Below are positions 7,146-14,077 of a stretch of 14,467 nt of DNA, one piece after another. How positions within the stretch are numbered: the stretch's first letter is position 1; each line of letters begins with the position of its first letter. A program made the position numbers and the translations under genes. The notes under the pieces are model-generated. The model was not told the DNA's origin and did not search any database. It saw only the letters and a program-made list of their open reading frames with translations. The stretch is from Dehalococcoidia bacterium (GTDB taxonomy: Bacteria > Chloroflexota > Dehalococcoidia > Tepidiformales > Tepidiformaceae): positions 1 to 14,467 of the forward strand of contig SLAK01000308.1 in the NCBI GenBank assembly GCA_007126855.1. Reading direction: 5' to 3'.

Positions 7146-7939
7146 CGGGCGTCACCCCGGAGGAAGTAGAAGTGGTCCGTTGGCCCCGCGCCGCTCCCCA
7201 GCGGCAGCCCGTGGCGGATGGCCTCGGTTACATAGGTCTTGGCCTCCGCGACGGCCTGCGGCAGCTCCCGTCCCAGTGCCAGGAAGGTCGCGATCGCCGC
7301 CGAATAGGTGCAGCCCGTACCGTGCGTGTTGCGCGTCTGGATGTACTCCCCGGGGAACTCCACTTCGCCATCCTCGACAACGAGGGTGTCGGTGGCCGGG
7401 CGCTCCTCCAGGTGCCCGCCCTTCACCAGCACCGCCTTCGGCCCCATGTCGAGGATGCGCTTCCCGGACTCCCGTGCGTCCTCCAGCGAGCGGATCTCCA
7501 TCCCGGCCAGGTGCGCCGCTTCGTGCACGTTTGGCGTTACCACGGTTGCCAGGGGCAACAGCCGCTTTCGCACAGCCTCCACCGCCGCCGGCTCTAGCAG
7601 CGGGTACCCGCTCTTCGACATCATCACCGGGTCCACCACCAAATTCGGCGGCCGGTGCTTCTCCAGGCACCGCACAACAGCCTCCACCCGCACTTCGTCC
7701 GCGAGCATCCCCGTCTTGGCGGCCGCCGGCGCGAAGTCGTCGAAAATTGTGTCGAACTGTGCCTCGATCAGGTCCGGCGAAAGCGGATATGCGGCGCGAA
7801 CTTCGCGCGTATTCTGCGCGGTCACCGACGTCAGGATCGTCAGAGCGTAGGCGCCATTGGCCGTGATCGCCTTCAGGTCGGCCTGGATGCCGGCGCCCGC
7901 GCCACTGTCCGAACCGGCCACGGTCAGGACGGTCTCCAT
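7142..7939 (-). CDS. thiD: Hydroxymethylpyrimidine/phosphomethylpyrimidine kinase ThiD
   Basis: ThiD phosphorylates HMP and then HMP-P to HMP-PP, the pyrimidine substrate of ThiE. The 265-aa ribokinase-fold protein begins with TVAGSDSGAGAGIQADLKAI, a strong family signature for substrate binding. Further on are KTGML, VVDPVMMSKSG (101-111), VVTPNVHEA and the anion-hole motif NTHGTGC (204-210) with Cys210. ATG 7939 is preceded by GAGGAG a few bases upstream. The frame stays open to 8053, but that part lies within the riboswitch and is not translated. ThiD is the first gene after the TPP riboswitch, so it receives the regulatory signal directly. With TenA it forms a pyrimidine salvage path; no thiC for de novo HMP synthesis is in the window. 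Confidence 0.97.
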   Translation of the reverse strand: METVLTVAGSDSGAGAGIQADLKAITANGAYALTILTSVTAQNTREVRAAYPLSPDLIEAQFDTIFDDFAPAAAKTGMLADEVRVEAVVRCLEKHRPPNLVVDPVMMSKSGYPLLEPAAVEAVRKRLLPLATVVTPNVHEAAHLAGMEIRSLEDARESGKRILDMGPKAVLVKGGHLEERPATDTLVVEDGEVEFPGEYIQTRNTHGTGCTYSAAIATFLALGRELPQAVAEAKTYVTEAIRHGLPLGSGAGPTDHFYFLRGDAR

Positions 7940-7944
7940 CGATA

Positions 7945-7985
7945 CTCCTCTCCCGCGCGGGCCTGCAAACACATCCGGGAAGGAG
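7945..7985 (-). promoter_or_regulatory. Possible ribosome-site sequestering helix before thiD
   Basis: On the transcribed strand, CGGGAGAGGAG (7955 to 7945) contains the thiD ribosome site. It can pair with CTCCTTCCCG (7985 to 7976): CTCC with GGAG and CCCG with CGGG, separated by a small internal loop. The loop contains a GC palindrome (CCCGCGCGGG) that offers competing pairing. There is no U-run after a hairpin, so translational control by the riboswitch seems more likely than transcription termination. This was derived by eye, not by folding. Confidence 0.45.
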
Positions 7986-8007
7986 CCACTGAGCGGAGAC
8001 CGCGTCC

Positions 8008-8099
8008 GTGCTAGCGCCATCCCTCCGCCGGTATTACCCGGATCAGGTTCCACGGGTCTCTCTCAGGCCGTTTCCATGCGGCCACCCCGCGCGTAGCAC
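8008..8099 (-). ncRNA. TPP riboswitch (THI element)
   Basis: The leader before thiD holds the full set of conserved TPP-aptamer blocks in order (minus strand): GGGGTGGCC, GGCCTGAGAGAGACCC, GAACCTGATCC-like (GGAACCTGATCCGGG), GGGTAATACCGGCGGAGGGAT. CTGAGA is at 8066-8061, ACCTGAT at 8048-8042 and GGGTAAT at 8039-8033. The closing P1 helix is long: GTGCTACGCGC (8099-8089) pairs with GCGCTAGCAC (8017-8008), ten base pairs with one bulged C. The aptamer senses thiamine pyrophosphate and should lower expression of the seven downstream thi genes when TPP is abundant. Confidence 0.97.
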
Positions 8100-8157
8100 T
8101 CCCAGCCTACCACGCCACCGGTGCCGATTCCGAGCCGGATACAAGGCAGCGCGGCCA

Positions 8158-8862
8158 TCAAACGCCGCGCCGGTCGCCCCAGAGCAGGATGTGCAGCCGC
8201 GGGCTGAACCGGTAGCCTCGCTCGGCACAGAGCTCCGCAATCGCCGCGCTGCGCCTCTGCAGCTCTGCCGCAGTTCGCCCCTCGGGCATCAACAACACAC
8301 GGTCAGCGGGCACGCCTGCATCGCGGATAATGGCCTCGACTTCGTCCAGGTCTCGCGGCTCCTGCACCACGAACTTGAAGAACGCCCCCGGCGTCGCCCC
8401 AAACTCCTGCAGCACCGCCGGCCGGATGCGCACCAGCCCTTCGTTACCGGAGTTCGCCAGCTTCGGAGACACATTCCACTGGTCCACCAGTGCCGTAAGC
8501 TCCCCCGAGCGGATCGTGCCGTTAGTCTCGATTTCGATCCGGTAGCCCCGTTCCTTGAGCGAACGCACCAGCGGCAACAGCTCACGGCGCTGCGCCAGCG
8601 GCTCCCCGCCCGTCACCACGACGTTGCGCGGCGAGAACTGCTTCAGACGAGCCACCACGTCTTCGCTGCCGCACTCCATCGTCTGCTCTGCCCGGTCATA
8701 CCGCGTCCAGTCCCACGTGTATGGAGTGTCGCACCACGAGCACCGCAGGTTGCAGATCGCCAGCCGCACGAAGGTGCTCGGCGTCCCCGCCGACGCCCCC
8801 TCGCCCTGGATCGACGCGAAAATCTCCGGTTCGCCAGATGGCATCCGCGACAGGACGAGCAT
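8158..8862 (-). CDS. queE: 7-carboxy-7-deazaguanine synthase QueE
   Basis: QueE is a radical SAM enzyme that rearranges 6-carboxytetrahydropterin to 7-carboxy-7-deazaguanine. The 234-aa product has a short N-terminus with FASIQGEGASAG, the canonical cluster motif CNLRCSWC (Cys37, Cys41, Cys44; CX3CX2C) followed by DTPYTW, and the SAM-binding GGEP at 85-88. ETNGT and WNVSPKL also match the family. ATG 8862 lies 2 nt after the queC stop, which favours it over upstream in-frame starts inside queC. It is the last gene of the preQ0 block. The 48 bases to the riboswitch hold no clear terminator, so some read-through into the thi leader is possible. Confidence 0.95.
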   Translation of the reverse strand: MLVLSRMPSGEPEIFASIQGEGASAGTPSTFVRLAICNLRCSWCDTPYTWDWTRYDRAEQTMECGSEDVVARLKQFSPRNVVVTGGEPLAQRRELLPLVRSLKERGYRIEIETNGTIRSGELTALVDQWNVSPKLANSGNEGLVRIRPAVLQEFGATPGAFFKFVVQEPRDLDEVEAIIRDAGVPADRVLLMPEGRTAAELQRRSAAIAELCAERGYRFSPRLHILLWGDRRGV

Positions 8863-8864
8863 GG

Positions 8865-9596
8865 CTAACTCCGCGCCAGCGCCGGGTCGGGCACACCGGC
8901 CCCGGCGAACGCCGCCGCCCGCAACTCGCACGAATCACATGCGCCGCAGGGCCTTTCGGCGCCCAGGTAACAGCTCCACGTCTCAGCCAGCGGTGCGCCC
9001 AGCTCGAGCGCGTAGCGCACGATCTCCGGCTTCGTCATCTCGATAATGGGCGCTTCGATGGCGATCCCGCGGCCGTACACGCTCCCCAGCTTGCTCCCCT
9101 GGCGCAACGTCTCTTCCAGCGCCGCGTAGAACTCCGGCCGGCAATCAGGGTAGCCCGAATAGTCGATCGCGTTCGCCCCCACCAGGACGACTGGCTCCAC
9201 ATCACCGGGATCAAGCGTCCCGCCTTCGATGCCTACGAGCAGCCAGCTCTCCAGCGCTGCAGCAGCCACCGTCACGAAGAAGGTGTTTCGCAGCGGCACA
9301 TAGGTAATTGGTACCTCGCTTGCCATCTCCGCCGGTTCCCGTCCCGTGGGCACATCGTGGGCTTCCACGTTCGTCAGCGCGGAATACGCCGCCAGTTGCC
9401 CGTAGAAGCGCGCGTCCACCTCCGTGCAGGGGATTCCCAGCTTCCGTGCCACCGCCTGCGCGGACTCCAGCTCGCGCTCGTGCCGCTGGCCATAGCGGAT
9501 TGCCAGCGCGCGCGTCTCGTACCCCTTCGCCACTGCATGCGCGGCAACCGTTGTCGAATCCAGGCCGCCCGAAAGGAGGACCATCGCGTGTTTCAC
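8865..9596 (-). CDS. queC: 7-cyano-7-deazaguanine synthase QueC
   Basis: QueC converts 7-carboxy-7-deazaguanine to preQ0 using ATP and ammonia. The 243-aa product has the PP-loop SGGLDS at residues 9-14, RYGQRHERE, VPLRNTFF (100-107), DYSGYPDCRPEF (145-156) and a C-terminal zinc site of four cysteines (209, 217, 220, 223). GTG 9596 was chosen: it overlaps the queD stop as GTGA and has GGAG 8 nt upstream; ATG at 9584 would leave a truncated strand before the PP-loop. Between VPLRNTFF and SGYPDCR there are roughly 14 more residues than in Escherichia coli or Bacillus QueC (about 117-135, Gly/Asp/Pro-rich), probably an enlarged loop. Confidence 0.94.
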   Translation of the reverse strand: MKHAMVLLSGGLDSTTVAAHAVAKGYETRALAIRYGQRHERELESAQAVARKLGIPCTEVDARFYGQLAAYSALTNVEAHDVPTGREPAEMASEVPITYVPLRNTFFVTVAAAALESWLLVGIEGGTLDPGDVEPVVLVGANAIDYSGYPDCRPEFYAALEETLRQGSKLGSVYGRGIAIEAPIIEMTKPEIVRYALELGAPLAETWSCYLGAERPCGACDSCELRAAAFAGAGVPDPALARS

Positions 9597-10021
9597 TGCG
9601 GCGTCTCCGGGATGTACTCCGCGTACTGCGTGTTCGACTCCCACACCCGCACTGTCGGCCGCAGCCCGGGAAAGCGCTCGGATGCCAGGCACGCAAGCTG
9701 CCGGGCCATCGCCTCGGCCGATGGATTGATGCCCTCGAAGCAGTACACCTTCGCTTCCGGGATCGATCGCAGCGCTTTAAGCATGGCAGTATCGCGGCTG
9801 TTCACCAGGAACCCGTGGTCCCAGTTCCGGTCGATCCACTCCTTCATCGCCCGCTTGATGTCGCCAAAGTCCACCAGCAGCCCCAGCTCGTTGAGTTCGC
9901 TACCCTCGACAATCACCTCCGCCCGGAACGTATGCCCGTGTGGCGATGCGCACTTCCCCTGGTAATCGAGCAGGCGGTGCCCGGCGTCGAATGACACTTC
10001 GATGCGGTCCCGGTATGCCAT
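9593..10021 (-). CDS. queD: 6-carboxy-5,6,7,8-tetrahydropterin synthase QueD
   Basis: QueD turns dihydroneopterin triphosphate into 6-carboxytetrahydropterin, the first committed step toward preQ0. The 142-aa product is a T-fold enzyme with zinc ligands His15 (FDAGHRL), His28 and His30 (SPHGH), the catalytic Cys24 in GKCASPHGH, the Asp68-His69 pair in NWDHGFLV, and Glu128 in the terminal VRVWES strand. The combination CxxxHGH marks the QueD branch rather than eukaryotic PTPS. ATG 10021 has AAGGA about 8 nt upstream. The 43 bases between queF and queD hold nothing I can identify. Confidence 0.95.
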   Translation of the reverse strand: MAYRDRIEVSFDAGHRLLDYQGKCASPHGHTFRAEVIVEGSELNELGLLVDFGDIKRAMKEWIDRNWDHGFLVNSRDTAMLKALRSIPEAKVYCFEGINPSAEAMARQLACLASERFPGLRPTVRVWESNTQYAEYIPETPQ

Positions 10022-10064
10022 CGCTTCAATCCTTCGTCATGCCACGAGTTGTTGGCGTCGCAGC

Positions 10065-10478
10065 TTAGTCGTCATCCCTGGTTGCCGTGTCGAGTGGCGA
10101 AAGCCGGGCCGTCGCCTGGATGCTTATGCCCCCGCGAGCCTTTTGGACCACTGTCACGGTACAATCCACCGGCGAAGCGGCGTGCGCAACGTCCCTGAGG
10201 ATCGTGTCCGCAAGGTCCTCGCAAAACACCCCCTCGTTCCGGAAGGATTGCAAATACAACTTCAAACTCTTGCTTTCGATGCACCGCTCGCCCGGCCGGT
10301 AATCGATATCCACCGTGTACAAATCCGGTTGCCCGGTCACCGGGCACATCGCGGTCACTTCGTCGCTTGTCATCTTTACCCGCTCAACACTGCCCGGACT
10401 GGGAAAGGTCTCTAGCGTGGCAGGTGAATCGACGCTCTTCTTGCCAAGGGCCTGGAACTCAGGTAGCGGTCGCGGCAT
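10065..10478 (-). CDS. queF: NADPH-dependent preQ0 reductase QueF
   Basis: QueF reduces preQ0 to preQ1, so the block commits its product to queuosine rather than stopping at preQ0. The 137-aa product is the short, unimodular type (as in Bacillus subtilis). The thioimide-forming Cys45 lies in CPVTGQPD with Asp52; the QueF NADPH motif reads ESKSLKLY at 68-75; Glu87 in FCED has the same spacing to Cys45 as the substrate-binding Glu in the Bacillus enzyme. ATG 10478 has GAGG about 10 nt upstream. A weak -10-like TACACT (10504 to 10499) lies before it. No preQ1 riboswitch was recognised in the upstream gap. It is the first gene of the que block and divergent from the phospholipid genes. Confidence 0.96.
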   Translation of the reverse strand: MPRPLPEFQALGKKSVDSPATLETFPSPGSVERVKMTSDEVTAMCPVTGQPDLYTVDIDYRPGERCIESKSLKLYLQSFRNEGVFCEDLADTILRDVAHAASPVDCTVTVVQKARGGISIQATARLSPLDTATRDDD

Positions 10479-10724
10479 GGGCTGCGGTCCTCTTAACCAG
10501 TGTACCAGCGATGCTTTCTTACCGATCCGGCGCGGTCATTCATACCCTGACGGGCCCCGGAAGCCCGCAATGTCGTATTGTCTTTTCGTGCGAAAGCGAT
10601 CTGCCCGCCCCCGGCTGGCGCACATACAGCGTGACCGGCCGTCCCCCGGTGCCCCTTCTTGCGCAGACCGGCGCGAACAGTACCGCGGCCCGGCCGCGTG
10701 CCCGCCGTCCATTGGAGGGGCGCT

Positions 10725-12029
10725 GTGACCCGGCGGCAGGCCATCCCCGCACTCGTGACCCTGGTGGTGATCGCCTGCGGCTTCGGCGCCCTCGAGGCCG
10801 CGCGCGTTGAGTCGTGGGATATTGCCCTGCGCCTTATCCTGCTCGCCGCCGTTGCCGACGGCATCGATGGCGCGCTTGCCCGCCGCCTCCGTGCCACCAG
10901 CGCCCTCGGCAAGCAGCTCGACTCCCTCGCCGATATCGTCGCCTTTGGTGTCGCGCCCGCCTTCCTCTTTTCCACTTTCTATGCCGATACCCACGACGCA
11001 GCCCGCTATGGCGTCGCCATCGCCTTCGCCGCTGCCGGGGCCTACCGGCTCGCGCGCTTCCACGGCCAGGCCGGGAACGACTACTTCTTTGGTTTGCCCA
11101 TCACCGCGGCCGGTGCGTTGCTCACCGTTGTCGTGGCCGGGCCCTTCACAGCAGGTGTCCTCGAGGGAGGGGCCGTTGCCGTAGCCCTCGCTGTCCTCAT
11201 GGTCAGCCGCCTGCGTTTTCCAACCTTCGCCGATTGGCGCTGGACGCTCTTCCCTGGCCTCGTCGCCGCTACCATACCCATCGCCCTCTGGCCCGGCGTC
11301 GACACCCTGGCCATCATCGCCGCCATCATCCTGAGCCTGTACATTGTCCTTGGGCTGGTGAACCGCGTCTTCCCTGCCACCACCCGGCGAAAGCGGCCAC
11401 TTCCGCATATGAGCGAGCATAACGTGAACCCCGGCATTCCACGCTCCAATGGGCGGCGCTCCTACTGGGCCTTCCTCAAGGCCTTCGTCCGCGACCGCAA
11501 GACCGTCGGCGCCGTCGCGCCCACCAGCCGCGGCGTCGCCCGGCGTATCGCCCGCCTGGCCGAAGCCGGCGAGGTCCGCAATATCGCCGAGTTCGGCCCA
11601 GGCACCGGCGCTATCACCAGGGAGCTCCTGGCTGCGCTGCCGCCCGACGGCCGCCTCTTCGCCTTCGAAGTGCATCAACCGTTCGTCCGCCACTTGCGTG
11701 AAACCATCACGGACCCGCGCTTCACCGTCCTGTCCGAATCCGCCGAAGCCGTTACCACCATCTGCGAGAGCGAAGCCGAAGACGGCTTCGACGCCATCGT
11801 CTCGTCCATTCCCTTCAGCCTCATCGGCCCTGAACAGACGGCTGAAATCCTTCGGGCCGTCTCGCGCACTCTCCGGCCCGGCGGCATCTTCGTCGCCCTG
11901 CAATATCATCCGCGCTACCTGAAACCCCTCATGACCGCCGAATTCGGGCAGGTCGAGCGCCAGCTCTACCCCTGGAACATCCCGCCCGCAACCCTGCTCC
12001 GCGCGGTCCGGCCCGGTTCCGCCGAATGA
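10725..12029 (+). CDS. Fusion: phosphatidylserine synthase + phospholipid N-methyltransferase-like domain
   Basis: One open frame of 434 codons encodes two enzymes. Residues 1 to about 225 form a membrane CDP-alcohol phosphatidyltransferase with the complete signature D45xxDGxxARx8Gx3Dx3D (Asp48, Asp66, Asp70), followed by VAFGVAPA as in PssA, which makes phosphatidylserine from CDP-diacylglycerol and serine. After a basic linker, residues about 229-434 form a class I SAM methyltransferase: YWAFLKAFVRDRKTVGAVAP, the SAM-binding EFGPGTG (289-295), acidic Glu315, VSSIPFSLI and LRPGG (383-387), the pattern of bacterial phospholipid N-methyltransferases. GTG 10725 has GGAGG 6 nt upstream; the frame extends to a TTG at 10659 without support. 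An in-frame ATG (11409) at the domain border lacks a good ribosome site. psd overlaps the end by 4 nt. The acceptor lipid and number of methylations are unknown. Confidence 0.88.
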   Translation: MTRRQAIPALVTLVVIACGFGALEAARVESWDIALRLILLAAVADGIDGALARRLRATSALGKQLDSLADIVAFGVAPAFLFSTFYADTHDAARYGVAIAFAAAGAYRLARFHGQAGNDYFFGLPITAAGALLTVVVAGPFTAGVLEGGAVAVALAVLMVSRLRFPTFADWRWTLFPGLVAATIPIALWPGVDTLAIIAAIILSLYIVLGLVNRVFPATTRRKRPLPHMSEHNVNPGIPRSNGRRSYWAFLKAFVRDRKTVGAVAPTSRGVARRIARLAEAGEVRNIAEFGPGTGAITRELLAALPPDGRLFAFEVHQPFVRHLRETITDPRFTVLSESAEAVTTICESEAEDGFDAIVSSIPFSLIGPEQTAEILRAVSRTLRPGGIFVALQYHPRYLKPLMTAEFGQVERQLYPWNIPPATLLRAVRPGSAE

Positions 12030-12673
12030 GCCCACGCTGGCGCCCGGTTACCGAAGGCTGGTGGCTCATCCTCCCCGTCGCCGCTGCTGGCCTCGTTCTC
12101 CTGCGCCGCGTCCCGCGCCTCGCCTTGCTCGCCCTGGGCGCTGCCGCCGGCCTGGCCCTCTTCTACCGCGACCCCGAACGCCGCGTGCGCGCCCACCCCG
12201 CCCTCGCGCTCGCCCCGGCCGACGGCCGCGTCATCCACGTCGACCGCGTCTACGACCCCTTCTGGGACACCGAACTCATCGAGGTCGCCATCTTCCTCTC
12301 CATCTTCGATGTCCACATCCAGCGCAGCCCGGTGGATGGCATCGTGCTGGCACAACAATGCCGCACCGGCGGCTACCACCCGGCCATGACCCGCCAGGCG
12401 ACCCACAGCAATAACCAGGTCGCCACGCACATCGAAACTGTCGCAGGCCCCTGCACCGTCACCCAGATCAGCGGCCTGGCCGCCCGCCGCATCGTCACCT
12501 GGAAGGGTCCCGACGACCGCATCGCCCAGGGCGAGCGGCTCGGCATGATCAAGTTCGGGTCCCAGGTCACCCTCCGCTTGCCGCTCTCCGCCACCACCCT
12601 TGTGAAACCAGGCGACCGCGTGTTTGCCGGCATCACCCCCGTTGCCAGGGTCGATAGCAAACCCGCCAGTTGA
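12026..12673 (+). CDS. psd: Phosphatidylserine decarboxylase (pyruvoyl-dependent, short form)
   Basis: The enzyme decarboxylates phosphatidylserine to phosphatidylethanolamine. The 215-aa proenzyme is the short PSD-A type common in non-enteric bacteria. Two N-terminal hydrophobic segments (about 12-27 and 31-46) should hold it in the membrane. Family motifs are FYRDPER, APADGRV with Asp66, FLSIFDVHIQRSP with His97, and near the end the self-cleavage site IKFGSQ (Gly178-Ser179), where Ser179 becomes the pyruvoyl group of the small subunit. ATG 12026 overlaps the stop of the PssA-methyltransferase fusion (ATGA), so the two are co-translated. It supplies the middle step between the two activities of that fusion protein. 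Confidence 0.95.
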   Translation: MSPRWRPVTEGWWLILPVAAAGLVLLRRVPRLALLALGAAAGLALFYRDPERRVRAHPALALAPADGRVIHVDRVYDPFWDTELIEVAIFLSIFDVHIQRSPVDGIVLAQQCRTGGYHPAMTRQATHSNNQVATHIETVAGPCTVTQISGLAARRIVTWKGPDDRIAQGERLGMIKFGSQVTLRLPLSATTLVKPGDRVFAGITPVARVDSKPAS

Positions 12674-12714
12674 ATACCGCCAGCTCCCTGATCTCCCGCG
12701 GCGTCCATTCCCCG

Positions 12715-12720
12715 TACAAT
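12715..12720 (+). promoter_or_regulatory. Possible -10 element (TACAAT) for leaderless folC
   Basis: TACAAT matches the -10 consensus at 5 of 6 positions and ends 7 nt before the folC GTG at 12728, so transcription would start at the initiation codon. There is no ribosome site between them. No convincing -35 is seen at the usual spacing. The 54-nt psd-folC gap thus seems to carry its own promoter. Confidence 0.4.
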
Positions 12721-12727
12721 CCCCGTT

Positions 12728-14065
12728 GTGAACTACACCGACGCGGTCGACTACCTGCTCTCGCTGACCGACATGGAACGCGGGTTCCAGGCCTCGCCCA
12801 ACCCCACCATGAGCCTGGAGTCTGTCCGTTCGCTGCTCACCCGGCTTAACTCTCCGCAGCATGGTCGCCACACCATCCACGTCACCGGCTCCAAGGGCAA
12901 AGGCACCACCGGCGCGATGATCGAGGCCGTACTCCGCCATGCAGGCGCCCGCACCGCCCTCTACTCCAGCCCCCACCTGCATTCCTATACTGAGCGCATC
13001 CGCATCGATGGCGAGGCCGTCTCGCCCGAGGAATTCGGGACCGCCCTGGGCGCCATCCTCCCCGCCATCGAAGCCGAGCGCGAAAGCACCCACGGGAATA
13101 TCAGTACCTTCGGTGTCATTACCGCCCTCTTCTTCTGGCTCACCCGTGCCCAGATGGACAGCGTCGACTGGCAGGTCGTGGAGGTCGGCCTTGGCGGCAC
13201 CTTCGACGCCACGAACGTCTTCGACAGCATCGACGTTGCCGTCATCACCCCCATCTCCTTGGAGCACACAGCCATACTGGGCTCCACCCCCGCCGAAATC
13301 GCCGCCGACAAGGCCGGCATCGTCCGCCCGGGCTGCGTTTGCGTGCTCGCGCCTCAGCAGGATCCCGCCGTCCGCGAAGTCGTGCGCGAACGCTGCGAAC
13401 AGGCCGGCGCAACACTCGTGGATGTGGCCGAAACTTACGAGGTGGACCTCCTCGAACGCTTCGTCTTCGGCCAGTCCTTTGTTGTCCACGGCCCCGGCGG
13501 CACCCGCGAACTTCGCACGCCCATGCTCGGACACCATCAGCTCCAGAACGCCGCGACCGCCGTCGCCGTCGCCGACGTCCTTGCTGACCAGGGCCACGAT
13601 GTGTCAAGTCGCGCCATCGAAGATGGCATTGCCCGGACCCGAGTCCCCGGACGCATCGAAGTCATGGGGCAGGCCCCGCTCGTTGTCGCCGACGGCGCCC
13701 ACAATGGCGAAAGCGCTGCAGCCCTCGCCGCCACCCTCCGCGATTACTTCGACTGGAAGCGCTGCTTCCTCATCCTCGGCGCAACAAGGGAAAAAGACGT
13801 CCGCGCCATGGGCTTCAAACTCGCGGCGCTCTCAGACCTCATCATCTGCACCCGCTTCGATAACCCGCGTTGCATGGACCCCTTCGCCATGGTCCAGGAA
13901 ATCGGTTTCCTCGGCTCTCCCGCCGTCGCCGAAGAGTCCATCGCCGATGCCATGCAAACCGCCCGTGGCCACGCACACGACGGCGACCTCATTTGCATCA
14001 CCGGCTCTCTTTACCTCGTCGCCGAAGCCCGCGAACTCCTCCTCGGCGAAAGCGTCACCCCCTGA
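12728..14065 (+). CDS. folC: Bifunctional folylpolyglutamate synthase / dihydrofolate synthase
   Basis: FolC adds glutamate to dihydropteroate and/or reduced folates with ATP, in the cytoplasm. The 445-aa product is of normal length. The Mur-ligase-type ATP loop is HVTGSKGKGTT (51-61); ALYSSPHLHSYTERIRIDG is the family's second signature. A glycine-rich EVGLGGTFDATNVF and ITPISLEHTAILG bind metal and the carbamylated Lys region (ADKAGIVR). The C-terminal domain begins around APLVVADGAHN. These motifs are seen directly; whether both activities are present cannot be told from sequence. GTG 12728 is the start, without ribosome site but with a close TACAAT. Alternative starts would cut into the conserved N-terminal helix. 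Confidence 0.95.
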   Translation: MNYTDAVDYLLSLTDMERGFQASPNPTMSLESVRSLLTRLNSPQHGRHTIHVTGSKGKGTTGAMIEAVLRHAGARTALYSSPHLHSYTERIRIDGEAVSPEEFGTALGAILPAIEAERESTHGNISTFGVITALFFWLTRAQMDSVDWQVVEVGLGGTFDATNVFDSIDVAVITPISLEHTAILGSTPAEIAADKAGIVRPGCVCVLAPQQDPAVREVVRERCEQAGATLVDVAETYEVDLLERFVFGQSFVVHGPGGTRELRTPMLGHHQLQNAATAVAVADVLADQGHDVSSRAIEDGIARTRVPGRIEVMGQAPLVVADGAHNGESAAALAATLRDYFDWKRCFLILGATREKDVRAMGFKLAALSDLIICTRFDNPRCMDPFAMVQEIGFLGSPAVAEESIADAMQTARGHAHDGDLICITGSLYLVAEARELLLGESVTP

Positions 14066-14077
14066 ACGGTCGTTCAG
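14062..14077 (+). terminator. Hairpin overlapping the folC stop codon
   Basis: CTGAACGGTCGTTCAG is a perfect 16-bp palindrome that could form a 6-bp stem with a GGTC loop and includes the folC stop codon. It could end the folC transcript, but no T-run follows (CCTTCG), so termination is uncertain. It could also be a protein-binding site. Confidence 0.25.

Noticed and set aside
7940..8053. N-terminal extension of thiD
   Set aside because: The extension lies in the leader and overlaps the TPP riboswitch; ATG 7939 has a good ribosome site and matches the family start.
10479..10724. preQ1 riboswitch before queF
   Set aside because: I looked for the compact preQ1 aptamer (C-rich loop with A-rich tail) in the divergent gap and found no convincing match; only weak promoter-like hexamers are present.
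11300..11450. Frameshift or lost stop at the PssA-methyltransferase junction
   Set aside because: Nothing in the sequence demands it: codon use is uniform, the linker is basic and short, and the second domain has no ribosome site of its own. A sequencing error cannot be fully excluded and is noted in the finding.
10536..12035. 499-codon open frame on the minus strand opposite the PssA-methyltransferase gene
   Set aside because: It is antisense to a gene with clear motifs, rich in Gly/Glu/Asp as expected for the reverse reading of GC3-biased codons, and shows no recognisable domain.
11966..13597. 543-codon open frame on the minus strand opposite psd and folC
   Set aside because: Same artefact of high GC third positions; both opposite genes have full family motifs, and this frame has none.
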